From Gemmatimonadetes bacterium SCN 70-22 (lineage in GTDB: Bacteria; Gemmatimonadota; Gemmatimonadetes; Gemmatimonadales; Gemmatimonadaceae): DNA of 64,000 nucleotides. Made by a program: the position numbers and the translations under genes. This document shows, in pieces, positions 34,344 to 43,850 of this stretch (positions are counted from its first letter, which is position 1; every line of letters starts with the position of its first letter). The notes under the pieces were generated by a model. That model was given only the letters and a program-made list of their open reading frames with translations. It was not told the DNA's origin and ran no database searches. Location: positions 219,230 to 283,229 of the forward strand of contig MEDZ01000003.1 in assembly GCA_001724275.1 (NCBI GenBank), read 5' to 3'.

Positions 34344-36778
34344 GGGCGCACCTTGAGGCGCAGCCCGCCGAAGTAGCGCGCCTTGTATGGGCCGGGGAGG
34401 TAGATGGCCGGCGGTGCGCCGCTGAACGATGCGTTGAGGAAGACCATCGTGTAGTACAGCTCGTTCGTCAGGTTCTGCGCGCCCACGTAGGCGTCGATCG
34501 CCAGGCGGGGAGTGAGCGCGCGCGTCACCCCGAGCTTGCCGTTGAGCAGCGAGTAGGCCGGCGCCTCGTGCACGTTGTCGTAGGTGATCGGCATCCGGCT
34601 GCGGTGCTCGAGCGTGGCGTTGAGGTAGACCCCGCCGGCGAACGCCGCATCGACGCCGTAGCCGGCCACCGTCCGTGGTACGCCCACCACGTCCTTGCCG
34701 CTGTAGTCCACCGTGCGCGCGTTGTCGTTGTTGTCGCTCCTGAAGTTCCGGTAGGTGAAGTCGGACAGCGACAGCGACAGGAAGGGGCGCAGCACGCGCA
34801 CCGCCCCCTGGGCGCGGTCCACCGCCGACCAGGCGGCAGTGGCCTCGAGCCCCTTGTTCGACTGGTCGCCGGCGTTGACCGTGTACGAGTAGAGCTGCGT
34901 CCCGGCGTTGTCGAAGACCCCCTGCGGGGTGAGCTTGTCCCGCACGCGCAGGTCGAAGAGCGCCACCTGCCAGGCCAGCCGCCGCGCGAGGAGGTTCCCC
35001 TTGGCGCCGATCTCGTACTGCGTGCCACGCTCCGGCTCGAGGCCGGTGTTGGCCTTGCCGGTGAAGGGGATCACCGCGTCGCTCGATGTCGCGGGCGTGT
35101 ATCCGGTGCTGATGCTCGCATACAGCGAGAGGTCGTTGCCGAAGCCCTTCCGGATCGCGAGGCGCGGGGTGACGACGGGGTCGTAGGTCTTGCGCCCCGT
35201 CAGGTCGCGATGCGTGGGGTTTCCCGTGTTGGTGAGGCGGTCGACGAGGGCGTACTCGATGAAGTTGGCGCTGGCGCCGGCCGTGACCGCCACGTCGTGG
35301 GCGAACGCCGCCTCCCACTGCGTGAACAGCGAGTATTGCATGGCGTGCGTCTCGAGGTCGGTGCTGGCCGGCCCCTGCACCTTGTTGTTGAGCGGATAGT
35401 TCTTCGTGAAGAGGTTCGTCTTCTCGAACTCGAGCCCGCTCGTTCCCGTCAGGCGCACCGCCGATGCGTCGACGTAGGTGTTGAGCACGGCCCGGGCGCC
35501 GAACGTCTGCCACGACTTCGGGGTCACGCCGACGGCGAAGATGTCCTCGCGCGTGGTGCCGCTGTAGAAGGCGGTGACCACGGGGAGGAGGTGGTCGTTC
35601 ACGCGATAGCTGTGCGTGACGCCGGCGCGCACGCTCTCCATGTCGACGTGGCCGTCGTTCTGGAGGTAGCGCAGCTCCCCCGCGTTCCGCTTGCCGAAGA
35701 ACTGGGCGCTGTCGAGCTGCCCCGCGCGCTCGTCGAACGAGTGCGACCAGGCGAGGTAGGTGCTGATGGTACGGCGCTCCGATGGACGGAAGTCACCGAC
35801 GAAGGACGCGTAGTCCCGCTGGCTGGCGCTGTGGACGCGGTAGCTGTCGTAATCCTGCTTGCCGTAGTTGAGCAGGAGCGACGAGGTGCTGCTGGCACTG
35901 GCGAAGCGCGTGTCGGAGCGCAGCAGGCCGTCGGCCCCCGACATCACCTCCTGGCTCAGGGTCGTCCCCGGCTGGTCCGGGCGGAGGGTGTAGAGGTTCA
36001 CGACGCCGCCGATCCCCGCGCCGTAGAGCGATGACGCCGGGCCGCGCACCACGTCCACCTTGCCCAGCGTCGCGAAGTCGACGTCGTCGAGCATCGTCAC
36101 CCCCTCGGCGTCGGTGAGGGGGATTCCGTTGAGGTACGCCTTGTAGCCCGAGCCGTCGAAGTTGGTCCGGTTGCCGTAGCCACGGATGGTGATCCGCTGC
36201 CCGCCGGACATCGTGCGGCGCTCCATGCGCACGCCCGGGACGAGGTTGAGCGCATCGTCCAGGAAGATGCCGGTTCCGCGCGTCAGCTCGCCGCGCGCGA
36301 GCGTGGTGACGGATTGCGGCTGCTGCAGGCTGGGCGCGTCGCGCGTCGCGATGACGCTGACCGCGTTGAGGTTCTGGGTGCCGGCGGTGAGCCCCACCTG
36401 GAGGTAGTCGGTGCAGGAGGTCAGCTCGAGCCGATAGGTCTCGTACCCCAGGCGACGAAAGGTGAGGGAGGTGGCCCCGCTGCAGGGGATGGTGAAGCGT
36501 CCGTCGGCCGCGGAGGTCGTCGCGCCGTCGCGCCGATTGTCGATCGAGACCGTCACATCGCCCAGCGGCGCGCGCGTGTACGTGTCGAACACCGTGCCCG
36601 AGATCGTTCCCGTCGTGGCCTGCGCCTGCAGGACGGCGTGCTCGAGGCCGTCTGATCGCTCGGCGGCCCGACCCGGGGGAATGACGGGTCCGACGATCGT
36701 GAGAGCTGTTGCGATGCAGAGGGTTAAGGCGGTCGTTGAAAACAAACGTTCCACGGTGGAGGCGAGGCGCAGCATCAT
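34340..36778 (-). CDS. TonB-dependent receptor, iron/heme-type
   Basis: About 812 residues. After a signal region comes a carboxypeptidase-regulatory-like domain (TTGTISGTVFDTYTRAPLGDV), then the plug (SVTTLARGELTRGTGIFLDDALNLVPGVRM, split; ITIRGYGNRTNFDGSGYKAYLNGIPLTDAEG, split; VDVVRGPASSLYGAGIGGVVNLYT), then a 22-strand-type barrel. It is the first gene of an operon with binding protein, permease and ATPase, which fixes it as the outer-membrane entry of that uptake system. The start is uncertain: ATG 36778 or 36775; the frame is open to 36841 through a GTG. Confidence 0.88.
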   Translation of the reverse strand: MMLRLASTVERLFSTTALTLCIATALTIVGPVIPPGRAAERSDGLEHAVLQAQATTGTISGTVFDTYTRAPLGDVTVSIDNRRDGATTSAADGRFTIPCSGATSLTFRRLGYETYRLELTSCTDYLQVGLTAGTQNLNAVSVIATRDAPSLQQPQSVTTLARGELTRGTGIFLDDALNLVPGVRMERRTMSGGQRITIRGYGNRTNFDGSGYKAYLNGIPLTDAEGVTMLDDVDFATLGKVDVVRGPASSLYGAGIGGVVNLYTLRPDQPGTTLSQEVMSGADGLLRSDTRFASASSTSSLLLNYGKQDYDSYRVHSASQRDYASFVGDFRPSERRTISTYLAWSHSFDERAGQLDSAQFFGKRNAGELRYLQNDGHVDMESVRAGVTHSYRVNDHLLPVVTAFYSGTTREDIFAVGVTPKSWQTFGARAVLNTYVDASAVRLTGTSGLEFEKTNLFTKNYPLNNKVQGPASTDLETHAMQYSLFTQWEAAFAHDVAVTAGASANFIEYALVDRLTNTGNPTHRDLTGRKTYDPVVTPRLAIRKGFGNDLSLYASISTGYTPATSSDAVIPFTGKANTGLEPERGTQYEIGAKGNLLARRLAWQVALFDLRVRDKLTPQGVFDNAGTQLYSYTVNAGDQSNKGLEATAAWSAVDRAQGAVRVLRPFLSLSLSDFTYRNFRSDNNDNARTVDYSGKDVVGVPRTVAGYGVDAAFAGGVYLNATLEHRSRMPITYDNVHEAPAYSLLNGKLGVTRALTPRLAIDAYVGAQNLTNELYYTMVFLNASFSGAPPAIYLPGPYKARYFGGLRLKVRP

Positions 36779-37112
36779 GGCTGGGAGGACGGTGGGTGCG
36801 GGTGGCGTGTCGCGATCATGAATTTTCCATGACTTGTGCACTCCAATTCACGTGCTGCCAAGCCCCGGCGCTGCGGCTTCCCCAACAAAAAAACCGCTAA
36901 CGCCGGCGGCTTGCGGCTGGTCGACGGCAACGGCAAACGGGGCATCCGGGGCATCCGGGGCATCCGCGCCCCGGGCATCGGGGGTGGCCCCCAGGGCACC
37001 GTCCCGTCCCCTCGCCGGCAGGAGCGACAGTCGCCACATTGCCCCCATCGCGGTCCGACGACCGCGTAGGCATCGCCCGGATGCCGCCCGTCCCGCCTTC
37101 GGGGAGCCCCGC
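36779..37112. promoter_or_regulatory. Divergent region between the TonB receptor and the IorA-like gene
   Basis: 334 bp. The part next to the receptor (36815-36860) is AT-rich for this genome and probably holds the receptor promoter; TGAATT and AAATTCA (minus strand) form a loose inverted repeat there, but I could not match a Fur box. A 9-bp triple repeat (36939-36965) and a run of seven A follow. Before the ATG at 37113 there is GGGGAG. Confidence 0.4.
36939..36965. repeat. 9-bp tandem repeat, three copies
   Basis: GGGGCATCC occurs at 36939-36947, 36948-36956 and 36957-36965, within the divergent intergenic region. No coding role is evident. Confidence 0.8.
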
Positions 37113-37580
37113 ATGCGCACCGCACCGATCACCCTCATGGTCAACGGGAGCCGCCGCACCTTCGACGGCGACCCCACCATGCCGCTCCTCTGGTACCTGC
37201 GCGACGAGTTGCAGTTGACGGGGGCCAAGTACGGGTGCGGCATCGCCGCGTGCGGCGCGTGCACGGTCCACGTCGATGGCCAGCCGGTGCGCGCCTGCAC
37301 CCGCCGGATGGAATCGCTCGCCGGGGCGAACGTGACCACGATCGAGGGATTGCACCCGACGGGGGAGCACCCCCTGCAGGTGGCATGGCGCGAGGTCGAC
37401 GTCCCGCAGTGCGGGTTCTGCCAGCCGGGCCAGATCATGCAGGCCGCCGGCCTGCTCCGGACCAACCCGAAGCCGTCCGACCAGGACATCGACACGGCGA
37501 TGAACAACATCATCTGCCGGTGCGGGACCTACCCGCGCATCCGGGCCGCGATCAAGGCGGCGGCGGAGCGGCAGTCATGA
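37113..37580 (+). CDS. 2Fe-2S subunit of a molybdenum hydroxylase (isoquinoline 1-oxidoreductase alpha type)
   Basis: 155 residues with both [2Fe-2S] cluster sets of the xanthine oxidase family: the plant-type [15 protein letters not shown] plus a later Cys (RACTRR), and the helical-domain set [10 protein letters not shown] and CRCGTYPRI. It transfers electrons from the molybdenum subunit encoded directly downstream, with which it overlaps by ATGA. The ATG at 37113 is chosen for the ribosome site GGGGAG seven bases upstream; the frame is open from 36834. No signal peptide. Confidence 0.9.
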   Translation: MRTAPITLMVNGSRRTFDGDPTMPLLWYLRDELQLTGAKYGCGIAACGACTVHVDGQPVRACTRRMESLAGANVTTIEGLHPTGEHPLQVAWREVDVPQCGFCQPGQIMQAAGLLRTNPKPSDQDIDTAMNNIICRCGTYPRIRAAIKAAAERQS

Positions 37581-39988
37581 GCCCGCGCGACATCCTCCCC
37601 TGGGTGCCGGAAAGCCACCCGCCGCTGACCGTCCCGGCCATGGAGGGCGGCGCGGCGGCAGGCCACGCCCCACGCAGCGAAGCCGACGGCGCGGTGACGG
37701 TGGACGCCCGGCGCCGAGCGCTCCTCAAGCTGCTCGGGATGGGGGGGCTCGTCGTCGCTGCCGGGCCACTCGGCGCGCGGCGGCTCGAGGCGGCCGATGC
37801 CTACCTCACGGCGCACGGCGAGGCCGACCCGTGGGAGGCGCATGCGTTCGTGCACATCGCCGACGACGGGATCGTCACCATCACCTGCCACCGGTCGGAG
37901 ATGGGACAGGGGATTCGCACGACGATGCCGATGATCATCGCCGACGAGATGGAGGCCGACTGGTCGAAGTGCCGGGTCGTGCAGGCGGACGGTGATGAGA
38001 AGAAGTACGGCTCGCAGAACACCGACGGCTCCACGAGCATCCGGGATTTCCTGTTCAAGTACCGCGAGGCGGGGGCCACGGTGCGCGCCCTGCTGGAGGA
38101 CGCGGCGGCGAAGGAGTGGGGGGTGAGCCCGCAGAGCGTGAGGGCACGCAACGGCGTCGTGGTGCACGAGGCGACGGGGCGCTCGAAGCCGTTCGGGGCC
38201 CTGGTCGCCACGGCGCGCGCGCTGGCGCTGCCGTCCGGGGCGCGCATCCGCGTCAAGGCGCCGGCCGAGCGCCGGTGGCAGGGGGGGAAGATGCCGTCGA
38301 TCGACCTCGTCCCGGTCACGACCGGCAGGGCGACGTACGGTGCGGACGTGATCCTCCCGGGAATGCGGACGGCGGTGATTGCCCGCCCGCCGGTGTGGGG
38401 GGGGAAGGTGGCGAGCGTGGACGACCGGGCCGCGCTCGCGGTGCCGGGGGTGGAGCGCGTGGTGCGGATTCCCGAGGCGCCGATGCCGGGGGCGTATCTC
38501 CCGTTAGGCGGGGTGGCGGTGGTGGCGCGCAACACGTGGGCCGCCATCAAGGGGCGCGACGCCCTGAAGGTCACCTGGGACGATGGGCCGAATGCCGGCT
38601 ACGACAGCGCAGCCTACAAGGCGACGCTCCTGGGGTCGGTGCGCGCGCCCGGCACGCCGGGGCGCACCAACGGCGCGGTCGGGCCGGCGCTCGCCTCCGC
38701 CAGCCGCAAGGTGAGCGCGGAGTATTACGTCCCGCACCTGTCGCATGCGCAGATGGAGCCGGTGGCGGCGGTGGCCAGGGTGGAGGGCGGGAAGGTGGAG
38801 GCGTGGGCGCCGACGCAGTCTCCCCAGGATGCCCGCAACACGATCGCCCAGTTCCTGCAGGTCGACGCCGCCAACGTCACCGTGCACGTGACGCTGCTGG
38901 GCGGGGCATTCGGCCGGAAGTCGAAGCCCGACTTCGTCTGCGAGGCGGCGTACCTGGCGCGCGCGGTGGGGGCGCCGGTGCGCGTGCAGTGGACGCGCGA
39001 AGACGACCTGCGGAATTCGTACCTGCATTCGGTGGCCGCGCACCACCTGGAGGCGGGACTCGACGCGAACGGGAAGGTGACCGCGTGGCTGCATCGCTCG
39101 GCCTATCCGTCGATCAGCGCGACGTTCGCCCCCAATGTCGCGGGGCCGGGCCCCGACGAGCTGACCAACGGCGCCAGCGACATCCCGTTCGACATCCCCA
39201 ACGTGAGCGTGGAGGTGTGTCCCGCGGCGGCGCATACGCGCATCGGGTGGTATCGGAGCGTCAACGCCATCCACCACGGCTTCGCCATCGGTTCCTTCGT
39301 GGACGAGCTGGCGCACGCGGCGGGGAAGGATCCCGTGGAGTTCCTCGTGGCCCTCCTGGGGGAGGACCGGCGCGTCGACCTCTCGCAGCACGGGCTGGTG
39401 GCACCGGCCAGCAACTACGGCGCCAGCTGGACCGACCACCCGCTGGACAGCGGACGCGCGCGTCGCGTGCTGCAGCTGGCGGCCGAGAAGGCGGGGTGGG
39501 GGTCGCCCCTGCCGCGCGGGCGCGGGCGCGGCGTGGCCGTGCACCGGAGCTTCCTGAGCTACATCGCGATGGTGGTGGAGGTCGAAGTGCTCCCCGATGG
39601 CACGGTCCTCGTCCCGCGTGCCACGGTCGGCGTCGACGCCGGCTTCGTCGCCAACCCCGATCGCGCCCGGGCGCAGATGGAGGGGGCGCTGGTGATGGCG
39701 ATGAGCAACACGCTCTACAGCGAGATCTCGTTCCGCGAGGGGCGGGTGGTGCAGGGGAACTACCGCGACTACCAGGTCACGCGGATGCGCGCCGCGCCGC
39801 GCGTGGTCGACGTGCACATCGTGCCGGGCGAGGGACTCCCGGGCGGGATCGGCGAACCGGGGGTCCCGCCGGCGGGGGCGGCGATTGCCAACGCGATCTT
39901 CGCCGCCAGCGGGGTGCGCGTGCGTGAGTTGCCGGTGGGGAGGCAGCTGGCGGGGTGGCAGTCGAGGGCCTCCGCCAGCGAGTTCTAG
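37577..39988 (+). CDS. Molybdopterin-binding subunit of an IorB-type aldehyde/N-heterocycle oxidoreductase
   Basis: 803 residues. A twin-arginine-like signal lies unusually deep, at about residues 45-75 ([20 protein letters not shown]). The molybdenum-subunit segments are present: [26 protein letters not shown] (split), [32 protein letters not shown], and the final [18 protein letters not shown] with the catalytic Glu. The IorB type is a single large subunit working with the small 2Fe-2S subunit and a membrane cytochrome. Substrates of the type are N-heteroaromatics or aldehydes. PLGGVAV uses TTA in a CGTTAGGC motif (38502-38509). Confidence 0.88.
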   Translation: MSPRDILPWVPESHPPLTVPAMEGGAAAGHAPRSEADGAVTVDARRRALLKLLGMGGLVVAAGPLGARRLEAADAYLTAHGEADPWEAHAFVHIADDGIVTITCHRSEMGQGIRTTMPMIIADEMEADWSKCRVVQADGDEKKYGSQNTDGSTSIRDFLFKYREAGATVRALLEDAAAKEWGVSPQSVRARNGVVVHEATGRSKPFGALVATARALALPSGARIRVKAPAERRWQGGKMPSIDLVPVTTGRATYGADVILPGMRTAVIARPPVWGGKVASVDDRAALAVPGVERVVRIPEAPMPGAYLPLGGVAVVARNTWAAIKGRDALKVTWDDGPNAGYDSAAYKATLLGSVRAPGTPGRTNGAVGPALASASRKVSAEYYVPHLSHAQMEPVAAVARVEGGKVEAWAPTQSPQDARNTIAQFLQVDAANVTVHVTLLGGAFGRKSKPDFVCEAAYLARAVGAPVRVQWTREDDLRNSYLHSVAAHHLEAGLDANGKVTAWLHRSAYPSISATFAPNVAGPGPDELTNGASDIPFDIPNVSVEVCPAAAHTRIGWYRSVNAIHHGFAIGSFVDELAHAAGKDPVEFLVALLGEDRRVDLSQHGLVAPASNYGASWTDHPLDSGRARRVLQLAAEKAGWGSPLPRGRGRGVAVHRSFLSYIAMVVEVEVLPDGTVLVPRATVGVDAGFVANPDRARAQMEGALVMAMSNTLYSEISFREGRVVQGNYRDYQVTRMRAAPRVVDVHIVPGEGLPGGIGEPGVPPAGAAIANAIFAASGVRVRELPVGRQLAGWQSRASASEF

Positions 39989-40027
39989 TTTCGAAGGCGA
40001 CTGACGGGTGCGGAGGGGCGGCGCTCA

Positions 40028-40053
40028 GTGGGGGGCCTCACCGGCACCCCCAC
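40028..40053. terminator. Weak hairpin between convergent genes
   Basis: GTGGGGG (40028-40034) and CCCCCAC (40047-40053) pair over 7 bp with a 12-base loop, between the molybdenum subunit stop and the DinB-gene stop. It is only a modest terminator candidate. Confidence 0.35.
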
Positions 40054-40093
40054 GCTGCACGGGCGGGCTCGACGACGTGACCGCGTCTCTGCA

Positions 40094-40849
40094 TCACCCG
40101 AAACCGGGCATCAGGGCCATGTATCGGTCGCGCAGCAACGCCTGGTGGTGGCGTTCGTGCCCCGCGATCAGGTACGCCAGGGCCCGTCCGGTGATCGATC
40201 CACTCCCCACGTTCAGGCGGAAGGCAAACGCCTCCACTGGCGCGCCGTTCACCAGTGCGACGGTCGCCTGACGAACTGCCGTGAGCTCGTCGACCACCGA
40301 GGCGAGGGCTCGCTCCTCGAAGTGCCCCGCCGGTACGTAGGCCACGTGGTCGAAGCCGGGGAGCGTCACCGTGTCGGCGCGCAGCGCACGCAGCAGCCGG
40401 TACGAGAGCACGCGCTCGCAGTCGCTCAGGTGTCCCATGACTTCACGGACCGTCCACTTGTCGGGTGCGTAGCGCAGCCCCGCGTGTTCCTCGCCGAATG
40501 TGGCGGCCAGGGCCCGCGTGACGTCGCCCTGGTCGCGCAGCATGCGTGCAAAGTCGTCGACATCGGGAACGAGGGCGATCTCAGCCGCGAACACCGAGGG
40601 GTGCTCGTCAGGGTCGGGTCGCCCGAGGCGAGGCCCCGCCTGCGAGAGGCCCGGGGGGAGCGCACCCGGATCGAGGCACGCGACCGGGCGTAGGGGGTCG
40701 TGTCGCGAGAGGTACGACTCGAGCCGATGGCGCAATGCGTCGACGGGGCCGGTGTCGTCGAGGGCGAGGATGGCGCAGGCGCGTCGCAGCTCGCCCTCGG
40801 TGGTGTCGGGATGCTCGATGTATCGAACGGCGTCTGCAAGGTGGGGCAT
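40094..40849 (-). CDS. DinB-family putative metalloenzyme with an N-terminal SAP-like segment
   Basis: 251 residues. The C-terminal 160 residues are a DinB/YfiT four-helix bundle: YAPDKWTVREVMGHLSDCERVLSYR, with His in GHLSD, and LIAGHERHHQALLRDRY, whose His residues complete the usual metal triad. The first 50 residues (TTEGELRRACAILALDDTGPVDALRHRLESYL, split) match the helix-extended loop-helix pattern of SAP DNA-binding motifs. DinB proteins often act as thiol transferases. The combination hints at DNA-associated action, which is inference. A ribosome site GGAGGA precedes the ATG. Confidence 0.8.
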   Translation of the reverse strand: MPHLADAVRYIEHPDTTEGELRRACAILALDDTGPVDALRHRLESYLSRHDPLRPVACLDPGALPPGLSQAGPRLGRPDPDEHPSVFAAEIALVPDVDDFARMLRDQGDVTRALAATFGEEHAGLRYAPDKWTVREVMGHLSDCERVLSYRLLRALRADTVTLPGFDHVAYVPAGHFEERALASVVDELTAVRQATVALVNGAPVEAFAFRLNVGSGSITGRALAYLIAGHERHHQALLRDRYMALMPGFG

Positions 40850-40958
40850 GGCCGATTCCTCCTGCTTGGGCGACGTGCGCGCGTTCGTGAGTTGCCTCAG
40901 GACCCGCGGATCACCTGCCTCTCCTGCGTCGCGTCCTGACCGGGGTCACGCTGCACCG

Positions 40959-42401
40959 TCAGGCGCTTCGCGCCCAGCGCGCGGCGTCGTACACACGCAC
41001 GTACCGCGCGGCCGCGTGCGTCCACGAGTTGTCCTCGCGCATCCCTCGCTCGCGCAGCAACGCCCAGCCGCCTGGGTCGCGATACGCCGCCAGTGCGCGC
41101 GCGATGGCGTCGGCGAAGTAGCGCGACTCGTACGGGTGGAAGCGGAATCCGTTCCCCTCGTACCCCTCCTGCACGGTGTCGTTGAGCCCACCGGTGGCGC
41201 GCACGATGGGGACGCTCCCGTAGCGCAGGGCAATCATCTGCCCCAGCCCGCAGGGCTCGAACCGCGACGGCATGAGGAAGGCGTCGCTCCCCGCATAGAT
41301 GCGCTGGGCGAGCGCGGCATCGAAGCCGATGCGGACCCCGACGCGCTCGCGATGCGCCTCGGCCAGCTGGCGGAAGAACCCCTCCCAGCGCGCCTCGCCC
41401 GAGCCGAGGAGGACGAACTGCGCGTCGGTCTCGCGCAGCAACCACGGCAGCACCGAGGCCACCAGGTCGAGTCCCTTCTGCCCGACGAGGCGCGAGACGA
41501 CGGCCAGCAGCGGGCGGTCGGGGCGCTCGGGGAGGAGAAGCTCGCGCTGCAGCGCCGCCTTGCACGCCGCCTTGCCCGCGGGATCGTCGGCGCTGTAGTT
41601 GGCGGTGATGTGGCGATCGGTGGCCGGGTCGTAGGTGTCGGCATCGATGCCGTTGAGGATCCCGACGACGCGGTCGCTCCTGGCGCGGAGCACGCCGTCG
41701 AGCCCCTCGCCGTACTCCGCGGTCATGATCTCCGCGGCGTAGGAGGGGCTGACGGTGGTCACGACATCGCTGTGCGCGATGCCCCGGGCCATGAAGTTGA
41801 AGGTCCCCGCGACGCGCGGCCCCATGCCGTTCTCCACCAGGCCGCGCTCCGAGAGCCCCGCCAGGGACAACGTTTCCGGTGGCGACGCCCCCTGATAGGC
41901 GAGGTTGTGGATGGTGAAGACGCTGGCGATGTGGCCGAACGTGTACGCGTAGTACGTCTTCAGGTAGTTGGGGACGAGCGCCGCGTGCCAGTCGTTGCCG
42001 TGCACCACGTCGGGCTGCCACCCCTCGACCTCGCGCAGGTGCTGCATGAGGTCCATCACGCCGCGCGAGAAGAGGACGAAGCGCCGGTGGTCGTCGCCCT
42101 CGCCGTAGATGGATGCACGCTCGAAGGCGGAGGGGATGTCGAGCAGGTAGGTCGGTGTGGCGGCGTGCCCCACGCGCCACACGCGCTGCTCTTCCGCCCA
42201 CTCGCCGACCGGGAGGAACGAGGCGGCGATGGGGCCCTGCATGGGGATCCCCCGTTCGCGCAGCACGCCGTAGCGCGGCATCACGACGCGCACGTCGTGC
42301 CCAGCGGCCCGGAGCGCCGCGGGGAGGGCTCCGGCCACGTCGGCCAGGCCGCCCGTCTTGACGAGCGGGGCAACCTCCGCGGCCACGAAGAGAACGTTCA
42401 T
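40959..42401 (-). CDS. glgA: Glycogen synthase
   Basis: 480 residues of the GT5 family. The ADP-glucose site motif KTGGLADVAGALP is at the N-terminus. HGNDWHAALVPNYL, TIHNLAYQG and the C-terminal PSRFEPCGLGQMIALRYGSVPIVRATGGL (split) are canonical. It extends alpha-1,4-glucan from ADP-glucose in the cytosol. It is divergent from glgC, which makes ADP-glucose, with 124 bp between the two starts that must hold both promoters. AAGG lies ahead of the ATG. Confidence 0.95.
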   Translation of the reverse strand: MNVLFVAAEVAPLVKTGGLADVAGALPAALRAAGHDVRVVMPRYGVLRERGIPMQGPIAASFLPVGEWAEEQRVWRVGHAATPTYLLDIPSAFERASIYGEGDDHRRFVLFSRGVMDLMQHLREVEGWQPDVVHGNDWHAALVPNYLKTYYAYTFGHIASVFTIHNLAYQGASPPETLSLAGLSERGLVENGMGPRVAGTFNFMARGIAHSDVVTTVSPSYAAEIMTAEYGEGLDGVLRARSDRVVGILNGIDADTYDPATDRHITANYSADDPAGKAACKAALQRELLLPERPDRPLLAVVSRLVGQKGLDLVASVLPWLLRETDAQFVLLGSGEARWEGFFRQLAEAHRERVGVRIGFDAALAQRIYAGSDAFLMPSRFEPCGLGQMIALRYGSVPIVRATGGLNDTVQEGYEGNGFRFHPYESRYFADAIARALAAYRDPGGWALLRERGMREDNSWTHAAARYVRVYDAARWARSA

Positions 42402-42525
42402 GCCACAACCTTACGCCGACGAGTGCAGAGGTGCAAAGTGAGGGGGAGCGGTGCGGTGGGCAGGAACGGGTGCGCCGCCCGCCCCGACGTCATGCGCATG
42501 TGAGGTGGATGTGAAGAGTGAGCCC

Positions 42526-43785
42526 ATGAACGCGTCGCACCGCCCTGCGACGATTGCCCGCAACGCCATGGCCTACGTCCTGGCCGGGGGGCGAGGGTCG
42601 CGGCTGCACGAACTCACCGATCGCCGGGCGAAGCCGGCGGTCTTCTTCGGGGGGAAGTCGCGCATCATCGACTTCGCGCTGTCCAACGCGCTCAACTCGG
42701 GGATCCGGCGCATCGGGGTGGCGACGCAGTACAAGGCCCACAGCCTCATCCGTCACCTGCAACGCGGGTGGAACTTCTTTCGCCCCGAGCGCAACGAGAG
42801 CTTCGACATCCTCCCGGCCAGCCAGCGCGTGAGCGAGACGTCGTGGTATTCGGGGACGGCGGACGCGGTGTACCAGAACCTCGACATCATCGAGGCCTAC
42901 CATCCCGATTACATGGTGGTACTGGCGGGCGACCACGTGTACAAGATGGACTACGAGCTGATGCTGGAGCAGCACGTGGACCAGGGGGCCGACGTCACCG
43001 TGGGGGTGCTCGAGGTGGCGCGGCGCGACGCTTCCGGCTTCGGCGTCATGCACGTGGACGCGAGCGACCGCATCATCGCCTTCTTCGAGAAGCCGGCCGA
43101 TCCCCCGGGCATCCCCGGCCACCCCGACATGGCGCTGGCGAGCATGGGGATCTACGTCTTCAAGACGACCTTCCTCTTCGAGTTGCTGCGCCGAGATGCG
43201 GCCGACGCCCACTCCAGCCACGACTTCGGCAAGGACATCATCCCGTACGTCGTCTCGAGCGGGAAGGCGGTGGCGCACCGCTTCAGCACGTCATGCGTGA
43301 AGGGCGACCGCGAGGCCGAAGCGTACTGGCGCGATGCCGGGACGATCGACGCCTACTGGGAGGCGAACATCGACCTCACTACAGTGGTCCCGGCACTCGA
43401 CCTGTACGACCAGGAATGGCCCATCTGGACGTACAGCGAGCTGACGCCGCCGGCGAAGTTCGTGCACGACGAGCGTGACCGGCGTGGCGAGGCGATCAAC
43501 TCGCTGGTGTCGGGCGGGTGCATCGTCTCGGGGGCGCACCTGGAGCGCAGCCTCCTCTTCACCGGGGTCCAGGTACACTCGTACTCGCGGCTCGAGGGGG
43601 CGGTGGTGCAGCCGTACGTCGACATCGGGCGCGGGGCGCGGTTGCGCAACGTGGTGGTCGATCGCGGGGTGCGCATTCCACCCGGGCTGGTGGTGGGCGA
43701 GGACCCCACGCTGGATGCCCAGCGCTTCCGCCGCTCGGAGCGGGGGACGGTGCTGATCACGCAGCCGATGATCGACCGGCTGTAG
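42526..43785 (+). CDS. glgC: Glucose-1-phosphate adenylyltransferase
   Basis: 419 residues. It makes ADP-glucose from ATP and glucose-1-phosphate. Seen: [29 protein letters not shown] (split; nucleotide-binding loop), [33 protein letters not shown] and the left-handed beta-helix C-terminus [17 protein letters not shown]. The start ATG 42526 fits the family; the frame is open upstream to 42451 without homology. Its stop codon lies in the first unit of a 16-bp tandem repeat (43770-43826). Confidence 0.95.
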   Translation: MNASHRPATIARNAMAYVLAGGRGSRLHELTDRRAKPAVFFGGKSRIIDFALSNALNSGIRRIGVATQYKAHSLIRHLQRGWNFFRPERNESFDILPASQRVSETSWYSGTADAVYQNLDIIEAYHPDYMVVLAGDHVYKMDYELMLEQHVDQGADVTVGVLEVARRDASGFGVMHVDASDRIIAFFEKPADPPGIPGHPDMALASMGIYVFKTTFLFELLRRDAADAHSSHDFGKDIIPYVVSSGKAVAHRFSTSCVKGDREAEAYWRDAGTIDAYWEANIDLTTVVPALDLYDQEWPIWTYSELTPPAKFVHDERDRRGEAINSLVSGGCIVSGAHLERSLLFTGVQVHSYSRLEGAVVQPYVDIGRGARLRNVVVDRGVRIPPGLVVGEDPTLDAQRFRRSERGTVLITQPMIDRL

Positions 43786-43826
43786 GATCGGCCGGCTGTA
43801 GGATCGGCCGGCTGTAGGACCGGCCG
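43770..43826. repeat. 16-bp tandem repeat across the glgC stop codon
   Basis: The unit GATCGGCCGGCTGTAG occurs at 43770-43785 (one change; it contains the last codons and TAG stop of glgC), 43786-43801 and 43802-43817, then partially at 43818-43826. GCCGGC within each unit is self-complementary, so adjacent units can pair as hairpins and may act as a terminator between the convergent genes. Confidence 0.85.
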
Positions 43827-43850
43827 CGATGCGCGCGGCTCAGGGAGACG

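Noticed and set aside
34344-35513. N-terminal extension of the binding-protein frame through the TonB-receptor gene
   Set aside because: No signal or family similarity before the GTG at 34343, which overlaps the receptor stop and precedes a clear lipoprotein signal.
36815-36860. Possible Fur box upstream of the TonB receptor
   Set aside because: AT-rich with short inverted arms but no acceptable match to the 19-bp Fur consensus by eye.
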